Source: Vicinamibacteria bacterium (GTDB taxonomy: Bacteria > Acidobacteriota > Vicinamibacteria > Fen-336). From it: 64,000 bases of DNA. Location: contig JAMPXO010000008.1 in the NCBI GenBank assembly GCA_023701125.1, positions 1-64,000 of the forward strand, read 5' to 3'. Of this stretch, positions 57,621 through 64,000 are shown piece by piece. The number at the start of each line of letters is the position of its first letter. Position 1 is the first letter of the stretch. Made by a program: the position numbers and the translations under genes. The notes beneath the pieces were generated by a model. That model saw only the letters and a program-made list of their open reading frames with translations, did not search any database and was not told where the DNA came from.

Positions 57621-60284
57621 ATGCTCACGACCACGCTTGCCCTGCTCCTCGCTGCCGCCCCGGCCGCAGCGCCCTTCGAGCTCGTGCCCGGGACTCGCCA
57701 CGACGCCCGCATCCCGGCGCCGGAGGCGGTGCTCGGCCACGACTTCGGCGAGGTGATCACCCCGCCCGAGGGCATTGCGCTCTACCTGAAGGCGCTGGCC
57801 GCCGCCGCGCCGGAGCGCACAAGGCTCGTCGAGTACGGCCGCTCGTGGGAGGGCCGGCCGCTGCACGTGCTGGCGATCGGGGCGCCGGAGCGGATCGCCG
57901 CGCTCGACGCGGTCAAGGCGAAGCTGCGCCGCTTCGCCGACCCGCGCACCCACGCGGCGGGTGAAGCCGAGGCGCTGGTCAAGGAGCTGCCGGCGGTGAC
58001 CTGGCTGCTGCACGCCGTGCACGGCAACGAGATCAGCTCGTCCGACGCGGCGCTGGTGGTGGCCCGTCACCTGCTGGCGGCGCAGGGCGACGCCGACGTC
58101 GACGCGGTGCTGCGCGAGTCGATCGTGCTGATCGACCCGCTCGAGAACCCGGACGGCCGCGCCCGCTACCTCGCCCAGAACGCGCTGGGCCAGGCCGCGA
58201 CACCCGACCCCGAGCCGGCCTCGGCCGAGCACGACGAGCCGTGGCCCGGCGGCCGCTCCAACCACTACCTGTTCGACATGAACCGCGACTGGTTCGCGCT
58301 GACCCAGCCCGAGACCCGCAGCCGGGTCAAGCTGGCGCTCGAGTGGTTCCCGCACGTCACGGTCGACCTGCACGAGATGGGCGGCGACGCCACCTACTAC
58401 TTCGCGCCGCCGGCCGACCCCGAGAACCCGTACATCACCGAGGCCCAGCGCCGCTGGTTCGACCGCTTCGGGCGCGCCAACGGCGACCGCTTCGATGCCC
58501 GCGGCTTCGCGTACTTCGTGCGCGAGGTGTACGACTCGTTCTACCCGGGCTACGGGGAGAGCTGGCCGATCTTCCAGGGCGCGATCGGCATGACCTACGA
58601 GCAGGCCTCGCCGCGCGGGCTCGTCTACCGCCGCCGCGACGACAGCGTGTTGACCTACGCCCAGGCCGTGCTGCAGCACGCGACCGCCGCGCTGCAGACC
58701 GCCGTGACCGCGGCGAAGAATCGCGAGCCGCTGCTGCGCGACTACCTCGAGTACCGGCGCAGCGCCGCCACCGCTCCCGGCCCGAAGGAGTACGTGCTGG
58801 TGCCGGGCGCCGACCCGTCGCGGGCCACGCGGCTCGCCGAGCTGCTGGCCTTCCAGGGCATCGACGTGCGCCGCGCCGAAGAGCCGGTGAAGCTCGCCAC
58901 CCGCACGCTGCCCGCGGGCTCGTACCTCGTCTCGGCGGCGCAGCCGTCCGGGCGCATGGTCCGCAACCTGCTCGAGCACCACGTGCCGCTGCCCGAGGAG
59001 TTCGTCAAGCGCCAGCTCGAGCGGCGCGCGAAGCGGATGCGCGACGAGATCTACGACGTGACCGCGTGGAGCCTGCCGCTGCTGTTCGACGTCGAGGCGG
59101 TGACCGCGGACCGGCCCTTGAGCGTGAAGACGAGCGCCGTCGCCGGCGTGCTCGACGACTTCGGCTCCGCCGCGTCGGCGACCGCCGCCAAGGCGCTGCC
59201 CGCAGCCCGCGTCGGCTACCTCGTGCCGTGGGGCGCGGCCGCCGCGGAGACGGTTGCCGAGGCGCTGCGCGCGGGTCTGAAGGGCCGTGTCGCCGGCGAG
59301 GGATTCAAGCTCGCGGGCCGCGACCACGCGATCGGCACCGTGCTGTTCCGCACCTCCGACAACGGGCCCGGGCTGGCCGCGACGCTGGGTGCCTTCGCCG
59401 GCCGTCACGGCGCGGAGGTGGTGGCGGTCGACAGCGGCTACGTCGACGACGGCATCTCGCTCGGCAGCGGTGACGTCCACGCGCTGCGCGCGCCGCGCGT
59501 GCTGCTGGTGTGGGACACGCCAACCTCCTCGCTGTCCGCCGGCTGGACGCGCTGGGTGCTGGAGCGCCGCTTCGGCCAGCCGGCCAGTGCCGTGCGCACG
59601 GCCACGCTGCGGCGGGTCGACCTGCGCCGCTACGACGTGATCGTGATGCCCTCGGGCGACTACTCGGACGCGCTCGGCGGCGAGGCCGTGCGCCGGCTCA
59701 AGGACTGGGTGCGCACGGGCGGCACGCTGGTCACCCTCGGCGAGGCCTCGCGCTGGGCCGCGAAGGAGAAGGTCGGCCTGCTCGCGACCCGCACCGAGCT
59801 GAAGGACGGCAGCCCCGAGGTCGAAGAGGAGGAGGGCACCGCCGCGGACAAGGGCAAGAAGCCGGCGGCGAAGGACGAGGCCGGAAAGCCCTTCGACTAC
59901 GACAAGGCGATCACGCCCGAGAAGGAGCGCCCCGACCTGACGCCGGGCGCGCTGCTGCGGGTGAAGGTGGAAACGGAGCACTGGCTGTCCGCGGGCAGCG
60001 ACGGCGAGCTGGCCGCGATCGTCGAGAGCCAGCGCGTGTTCACGCCGATCAAGCTCGACAAGGGCCGCAACGTCGCCACCTACGCCGAGGCCGACAAGCT
60101 GGTGACGAGCGGCCTGGCCTGGGACGAGGCGAAGTCCCGGCTCGCCCGCAAGTCGTACCTGATCCACCAGCCGTCGGGCGACGGCCACGTGATCGCCTTC
60201 GCCGAGGACCCGAACTATCGCGGCTACGCGGAGGCGACCTCGCTGCTGTTCATGAACGCGGTGCTGTTCGGCCCGGCGTTCTGA
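57621..60284 (+). CDS. Large M14-family zinc carboxypeptidase
   Basis: An 887-residue exported protein; signal peptide in residues 1-18. The M14 catalytic domain (about 45-370) has HAVHGNEISSSDAALVVAR with the HxxE zinc pair, DPLENPDGRARYLAQNALG, and DLHEMGGDATYYFAPP with the second zinc His region; the downstream Glu general base is probably in the EVYDSFYPGYGESWP region. The C-terminal half includes a DJ-1/GATase-like fold (VLLVWDTPTSSLSAGWTRWV) and a lysine/glutamate-rich linker near residue 735. It probably cleaves peptides in the periplasm. The ATG is preceded by CTGGAG. An Npt-type transporter follows after 8 bases. Confidence 0.88.
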   Translation: MLTTTLALLLAAAPAAAPFELVPGTRHDARIPAPEAVLGHDFGEVITPPEGIALYLKALAAAAPERTRLVEYGRSWEGRPLHVLAIGAPERIAALDAVKAKLRRFADPRTHAAGEAEALVKELPAVTWLLHAVHGNEISSSDAALVVARHLLAAQGDADVDAVLRESIVLIDPLENPDGRARYLAQNALGQAATPDPEPASAEHDEPWPGGRSNHYLFDMNRDWFALTQPETRSRVKLALEWFPHVTVDLHEMGGDATYYFAPPADPENPYITEAQRRWFDRFGRANGDRFDARGFAYFVREVYDSFYPGYGESWPIFQGAIGMTYEQASPRGLVYRRRDDSVLTYAQAVLQHATAALQTAVTAAKNREPLLRDYLEYRRSAATAPGPKEYVLVPGADPSRATRLAELLAFQGIDVRRAEEPVKLATRTLPAGSYLVSAAQPSGRMVRNLLEHHVPLPEEFVKRQLERRAKRMRDEIYDVTAWSLPLLFDVEAVTADRPLSVKTSAVAGVLDDFGSAASATAAKALPAARVGYLVPWGAAAAETVAEALRAGLKGRVAGEGFKLAGRDHAIGTVLFRTSDNGPGLAATLGAFAGRHGAEVVAVDSGYVDDGISLGSGDVHALRAPRVLLVWDTPTSSLSAGWTRWVLERRFGQPASAVRTATLRRVDLRRYDVIVMPSGDYSDALGGEAVRRLKDWVRTGGTLVTLGEASRWAAKEKVGLLATRTELKDGSPEVEEEEGTAADKGKKPAAKDEAGKPFDYDKAITPEKERPDLTPGALLRVKVETEHWLSAGSDGELAAIVESQRVFTPIKLDKGRNVATYAEADKLVTSGLAWDEAKSRLARKSYLIHQPSGDGHVIAFAEDPNYRGYAEATSLLFMNAVLFGPAF

Positions 60285-60292
60285 GCCCGGCC

Positions 60293-61660
60293 ATGGCCTC
60301 CTCGGCGAGCGACGACCGGGACCGATGCGGCCCGCTCGACCGCCTGCTCGGGGCGTTCTCCGACGTGCGGCCGGGCGAGGGCGCGCGAGCGCTGATGATG
60401 CTCGCCAACATCTTCCTGATCCTGGTCTCGTACTACATCATCAAGACGGTCCGCGAGCCGCTGATTCTCAACACCGAGGTGCCCGAGTTCCTGCAGGCGT
60501 TGGGCATCCGCGGGCCCGCCGAGGTCAAGACCTACGCCGCCGCCGGCCAGGCCCTGGTGCTGATGCTGTTCATCCCGGCCTACAGCTGGTTCGCCTCCCG
60601 GGTCGACCGCATGCGGCTGATCGTGGGCGTCACGCTGTTCTTCGTCGCCAACATCGTCGCCTTCGCGCTGGCGGTGACGCTGGGGGTGCCGTTCGTCGGC
60701 GTCGCCTTCTACGTGTGGGTGGGTTTCTTCAGCCTGTCGGTGATCGCGCAGTTCTGGTCCTACGCGAACGACATCTACAGCAAGGACGCCGGGAACCGGC
60801 TGTTCCCCATCATCGGCATCGGCATGACCGCGGGCACGCCGGTCGGGGCCTGGATCGCGGCCCAGCTCTTCAAGGCCCACGTGCCCGTGCAGACGCTGCT
60901 GTACGTCTCGGCTGCGCTCCTGTTCGGCAGCCTCGCCCTCTACGTCGTGGTCAACCGCGGCGCGCACCACGCCGACCCGGGCGGCTCCGCGGGCGCTGCG
61001 ATGGCGACGGGGGACGGCTTCTCGCTGGTGCTCCGCAATCGCTACATCGGCCTGATCGCGCTGCTGCTGGTCGTGCTCAACATCGTCAACACCACCGGCG
61101 AGTACATCCTCAGCGACCTCGTGGTCGAAGAGGCGAAGGCGCTGGCCGCGTCGGACGCGGCGTTCGACAAGAACGGCTACATCGGCGCCTTCTACGGCAG
61201 CTATTTCTTCTGGGTCAACGTCGCGGCCGTGTTGCTGCAGGCCTTCGTCACCTCGCGCCTGGTCAAGCGCTTCGGCCTGGCCGGCGTCCTGTTCGCGCTG
61301 CCGCTGACGGCGCTGGCGGCGTACGGCTTCGTGGCCGTGGGCGCCACCATGGCGATCGTGCGCTGGGCCAAGACGGCCGAGAACTCGACCGACTACTCGG
61401 TGATGAACACCGCGCGGCAGCTGCTGTGGCTGCCGACGACCCGCGAGGAGAAGTACAAGGCCAAGCAGGCGGTCGACAGCTTCTTCGTGCGGCTGGGCGA
61501 CCTGGCCGCCGCCTTCGTCGTCTTCGCGGGCACCGCCTGGGTCGCGCTCGGCGCCAGCGGCTTCGCCATCGTCAACCTCGGCTTCATCGTCCTCTGGCTG
61601 GCGCTGGCCGTGGCGCTGGTGCGTCGGAACCGCGCGCTGTGCGCGGACGGGTCCTGCTGA
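60293..61660 (+). CDS. Npt1/Npt2-family (ATP/ADP translocase-like) transporter
   Basis: A 455-residue 12-helix membrane protein of the TLC family. ALMMLANIFLILVSYYIIKTVREPLIL, FWSYANDIYSKDAGNRLFPIIGIG and STDYSVMNTARQLLWLPTTREEKYKAKQAVDSF are characteristic; the last corresponds to the conserved C-terminal helices of nucleotide translocases. In free-living bacteria the family's substrate is unclear. It begins 8 bases after the peptidase gene stop on the same strand, so it may be part of one transcript. No nucleotide-utilising neighbour was found. Confidence 0.85.
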   Translation: MASSASDDRDRCGPLDRLLGAFSDVRPGEGARALMMLANIFLILVSYYIIKTVREPLILNTEVPEFLQALGIRGPAEVKTYAAAGQALVLMLFIPAYSWFASRVDRMRLIVGVTLFFVANIVAFALAVTLGVPFVGVAFYVWVGFFSLSVIAQFWSYANDIYSKDAGNRLFPIIGIGMTAGTPVGAWIAAQLFKAHVPVQTLLYVSAALLFGSLALYVVVNRGAHHADPGGSAGAAMATGDGFSLVLRNRYIGLIALLLVVLNIVNTTGEYILSDLVVEEAKALAASDAAFDKNGYIGAFYGSYFFWVNVAAVLLQAFVTSRLVKRFGLAGVLFALPLTALAAYGFVAVGATMAIVRWAKTAENSTDYSVMNTARQLLWLPTTREEKYKAKQAVDSFFVRLGDLAAAFVVFAGTAWVALGASGFAIVNLGFIVLWLALAVALVRRNRALCADGSC

Positions 61661-61661
61661 G

Positions 61662-61842
61662 AGCCTGAAGCGCCGGCGCTACTTCGGGGACGCCGCCGCG
61701 GAGTTCCTGTCGGCCGCCGACTACTTCGCGGGGCGGCTGCCGACGCTCGACGGCTTTGCTGGTGTTCGCCCGCTCCGAGGGCAGCCTGAAGCGGCCCTAC
61801 GAGTACTGGGTGCTGGGCGAAGGCGCCCGCGACCCGCGCTGA
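61662..61842 (+). pseudogene. Frameshifted gene fragment
   Basis: Directly after the Npt-type gene one frame reads SLKRRRYFGDAAAEFLSAAD up to about 61760. A second frame then reads LLVFARSEGSLKRPYEYWVL to a TGA at 61842. Both are protein-like and join well if one base is removed near 61762. There is no start codon, so this is the C-terminal remnant of a decayed gene. The product is not recognised. Confidence 0.4.
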
Positions 61843-61847
61843 TCAGG

Positions 61848-63314
61848 CTACCGGGCGAAGGTGGTGACCGTGCCGTCTTCGCCGAGCACGAGCCACTCGC
61901 CGTCGCGCAGGGCGAGGCCCGTGGGACGCGTCACGCCGTCGAGGGCGTGGGCCGCGACCACCTCGTGCGTCGCCAGGTCGATCTCGAGCAGCGTCGAGAA
62001 AGCCGCGCTCAGCGCGTGCAGCCGGCCGGCCTCGACCGCGATGCCGGTGACGAAGTACTCGTCGAGCGCGCGGCCTTCAGCCGCCAGCGCGAGACCGGCG
62101 CCGAGCGCAGGCAGGAACTCCTCCGACAGCGTCATGTCGCGGCGGTCGAAGCGGGACACGACCAGCTTCTTGTAGCGGCGGCTGGGGACGGTGACCGTGT
62201 AGAGCGACCGGCCCGCCGCGTCGAAGGCCAGCGCGCCGACGTAGTTCATCCGCGCCCGCACCGTGGCGAAGCGGCCGCGGCTCCTCTCCTCGAAGCGCTC
62301 ACCGCCTGCCAGGAAGAAGCGCCAGTTCTTCGCGCGATCGGCGCCCTCGTTCTCCGCCAGCACGACGTAGCTCTTGTTCTCGCCGAGCGCGGCGACCGTG
62401 GTCGGGTCGAGCCAGGCGACGCCCGGCAGGCCATCGCCGAGGCTGACCGAGAAGCCCGGGTCGACGCGCACCTGGTTGAGGACGCGGGCCAGCGAGGCGT
62501 CGAGGATCGCGACCTGGTGGCGGTCGGTGGTGACCAGGAAGCGGCCCGTCGAGCCCTCCCAGGCGAGGTCGGCCGGCGCCCCGTCGAGGGCGGCCGCGAT
62601 CTGCGTCCGCGACTTCGGGGCGAGCCGCGGCAGGTCGCGCAGCGGGCCGCGCGCGGGATCCGCCTCGAGGCCCGCGAGCGACGGCTTCTCGACGTCGTAG
62701 CGACCGCGCAGCGAGACGGGCGACGGCTCCCACTCCTCGAGCGACCAGACCCAGGTGGCGGGGTCGAACGAGAAGCGGACCGGGTCGCTCTGGCCCATGT
62801 AGGGCGGCGGGCCGGTCGAGGCGAAGGCCTGGATCACGTTGCCCGCGATGGCGAACAGGAACACGCCGATCGCCAGCCGCCCGAGCGGGCCAGGGTCGCG
62901 CGGCTCGGCCGTCGCTGCGCCGTCGCGCATCGCCAGCAGCAGCAGCGCGATCGCCACCACGAACACCCAGAAGATGAACGCCGACCAGGTGTAGGTGTGG
63001 GCGCCGAAGAACAGGCCGGCGAAGCCCTGGCCGACGTCGCGCACCCAGTGCAGGGCGGAGTGGCGCACGCCCATGTACAGGCCGTGGGCGGCGATCAGCA
63101 GGCCGAGGCCGATGTAGCGCGGCCGCGGCCCGAAGCGGAGGATGAACGCGCACACCAGCCCGACCAGCGCCATCGCCGTCCGCTGCTGCCAGCACAGCAC
63201 GCAGGGCGACTCGCCGTGGACGAAGCCGAGCCACCACGCCGCGACCCCGATCGGCGCGATCGACACGGCGAGCAGCAGCACCGCGAGCAGTCGATACAGG
63301 CTCTCGTTGCGCAT
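61848..63314 (-). CDS. DsbB-like membrane domain fused to a beta-propeller
   Basis: A 488-residue protein. Residues 1-160 hold about five membrane helices and the DsbB-type motif SPCVLCWQQRTAM (C38, C41), as in the quinone-reducing cysteine pair of DsbB. The second periplasmic cysteine pair of E. coli DsbB is absent. Residues 200-488 are a soluble propeller with blades around FLVTTDRHQVAILDASLARV, GVAWLDPTTVAALGENKSYV and GLALRDGEWLVLGEDGTVTT. It may oxidise or sense thiols at the membrane. It could pair with the DsbA-like protein at 25997. The 55-residue membrane gene lies just upstream. Confidence 0.7.
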   Translation of the reverse strand: MRNESLYRLLAVLLLAVSIAPIGVAAWWLGFVHGESPCVLCWQQRTAMALVGLVCAFILRFGPRPRYIGLGLLIAAHGLYMGVRHSALHWVRDVGQGFAGLFFGAHTYTWSAFIFWVFVVAIALLLLAMRDGAATAEPRDPGPLGRLAIGVFLFAIAGNVIQAFASTGPPPYMGQSDPVRFSFDPATWVWSLEEWEPSPVSLRGRYDVEKPSLAGLEADPARGPLRDLPRLAPKSRTQIAAALDGAPADLAWEGSTGRFLVTTDRHQVAILDASLARVLNQVRVDPGFSVSLGDGLPGVAWLDPTTVAALGENKSYVVLAENEGADRAKNWRFFLAGGERFEERSRGRFATVRARMNYVGALAFDAAGRSLYTVTVPSRRYKKLVVSRFDRRDMTLSEEFLPALGAGLALAAEGRALDEYFVTGIAVEAGRLHALSAAFSTLLEIDLATHEVVAAHALDGVTRPTGLALRDGEWLVLGEDGTVTTFAR

Positions 63315-63317
63315 CGG

Positions 63318-63485
63318 CTAGTAGTTGAAGGGCGGCAGCACGGAGCCGCGCGAGCCGACGAAGAAGAGGAAGGCCGTCAGCGCCGCGCTCAGCAGCAGCA
63401 GGCGGAATGCCAGCGACTCCTTCTCGGGCCGCCGCAGCACGAGGAATCCGGTCGTGAAGATGAGCGCGAAGTTGAGGAACTCCAT
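63318..63485 (-). CDS. Small membrane protein, 55 aa
   Basis: A short gene upstream of the DsbB-like gene on the same strand. The product starts MEFLNFALIFTTGFLVLRRP, has a second hydrophobic stretch around LLLLSAALTAFLFFVGSRGS, and ends FNY. Its stop is three bases before the next gene's start codon, so the two are probably co-translated. No Shine-Dalgarno stands out. The close packing, sequence character and fit to the next gene support its reality. Confidence 0.55.
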   Translation of the reverse strand: MEFLNFALIFTTGFLVLRRPEKESLAFRLLLLSAALTAFLFFVGSRGSVLPPFNY

Positions 63486-63607
63486 GGCGGGCGACGCTAC
63501 GCCTCGCTCGTCGGAGGGTCAATCCCGGGCGTCACGCAGGGAACCGGGCCGCGAGGACCGTGACAAGCGGGCGCGAAGGGTCCAGCATCGAGTCAGGGGA
63601 GGGGCCC

Positions 63608-64000
63608 ATGAGCCGAAGCGTCGGGCGGTGCGCGCTGCTGCTGGGTGGCGCGTTGGTGGTGGCCTGCGGTGGTGGACAGACCGGAGCGCCGCCCGCGAGC
63701 GCCCCGCCGCCCGCCTCGACGGTGGTGGCGTCGCCATCGCCGTCCGTCGCCGCGGTCCCGACGGCGCCCGCCGCATCGCCCGCGGCGGTGGCCCCCGCGG
63801 CTCCGACCCGTCCGCCCGCGGCGCCCGATTCGACGCTGCCCGCGAAAGTTTCCTCCACGCCCTCCACGCCCGCCGCGCCCGCGGCCACGCCCGCCCCAGC
63901 GGCGGTCGCTGCCGCGCCGGCTCCGCGCTCTTCGCCGGCGGCGCCCGCAGGCGTGATCACGTTGCCCGCCAAGCCAGGCACGGTGCACTTCGACCACGGT
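63608..64000 (+). CDS. Lipoprotein with Ala/Pro-rich linker, possible multiheme cytochrome (truncated)
   Basis: The ATG at 63608 opens a lipoprotein signal with lipobox VVACGG (Cys near residue 21). Residues 25-110 are a low-complexity Ala/Pro/Ser/Thr linker. The last visible residues, GVITLPAKPGTVHFDHG, resemble the start of the cytochrome c7/c3 domain that precedes CxxCH heme sites. The gene runs past the right end of the window, so no heme motif is seen and the cytochrome call is tentative. If correct, it would be an outer or periplasmic electron carrier. Confidence 0.5.
   Translation, partial: MSRSVGRCALLLGGALVVACGGGQTGAPPASAPPPASTVVASPSPSVAAVPTAPAASPAAVAPAAPTRPPAAPDSTLPAKVSSTPSTPAAPAATPAPAAVAAAPAPRSSPAAPAGVITLPAKPGTVHFDHG

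Noticed and set aside
56502-60188. A 1228-residue minus-strand frame through the M14 peptidase
   Set aside because: Only its last 325 residues are a real gene with a ribosome-binding site; the rest is antisense to the peptidase, whose zinc motifs are intact.

Overview
The window is high-GC, gene-dense chromosomal DNA. It looks like an Acidobacteriota genome, possibly of the Thermoanaerobaculia type. The evidence is a PadR plus ADOP-type permease pair, a TonB receptor with an N-terminal carboxypeptidase-regulatory-like domain, a sulfatase-like lipoprotein with a TPR tail, a very long BNR/sortilin-type propeller protein and a large M14 carboxypeptidase. These combinations are common in that phylum. 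No rRNA, CRISPR array, integrase or insertion sequence was seen. The taxonomic call is an inference from gene families.

Left part (1-15 kb): the end of boxC and all of boxB (aerobic benzoyl-CoA epoxidation pathway); oxyR divergent from katG with a candidate OxyR site between them; a DHA2-like MFS exporter; a small secreted protein; NAD-type malic enzyme; a sulfatase-like TPR lipoprotein; and a CarboxypepD-reg/TonB outer-membrane receptor ending in a clear intrinsic terminator.

Middle part (15-31 kb): a UroD/MtaA-like protein; a PadR-ADOP operon with a palindrome over the padR start codon; a TolB-like propeller; a tightly overlapping Nudix-MoxR-DUF58-DUF4129 operon; a dual-specificity phosphatase translationally coupled to a TrpF-like protein; small secreted and DsbA-type proteins; AMP nucleosidase; and an FAD-dependent amine-oxidase-like protein.

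Most unusual region (29.5-34 kb): a five-gene, minus-strand operon. It encodes a pseudo-receiver/PATAN (DUF4388) protein, a photoactive-yellow-protein (PYP) domain fused to a V4R-like ligand-binding domain, a 51-residue acidic protein, a short-chain dehydrogenase and an SRPBCC-epimerase fusion. The first four junctions overlap by 1 or 4 bases; the last gap is 11 bases. The PYP domain keeps the chromophore cysteine and the Tyr/Glu pair of the photocycle, aligned without gaps. This is the best candidate here for an undescribed light- or ligand-sensing system. The last gene carries an 84-base in-frame palindromic insertion.

Right part (34-64 kb): an MlaE-MlaD-PqiC-like lipid transport operon lacking an adjacent ATPase; ettA coupled to a short MreB-like gene; an aromatic-amino-acid decarboxylase-like enzyme; a PIG-L deacetylase; a family 2 glycosyltransferase; the BNR propeller protein with a sodium/solute symporter; a methyltransferase next to tRNA-Val(CAC); a class A penicillin-binding protein; an MFS-RlpA-TonB receptor group; two coupled secreted proteins of unknown function; an M14 carboxypeptidase with an Npt-type nucleotide transporter; a frameshifted gene remnant; a DsbB-like/propeller fusion with a 55-residue membrane protein; and the start of a lipoprotein that may be a multiheme cytochrome. 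Stop/start overlaps (ATGA, GTGA, TTGA, TGATG, TAATG) are the rule within operons and fix many of the starts, including several GTG and TTG ones.
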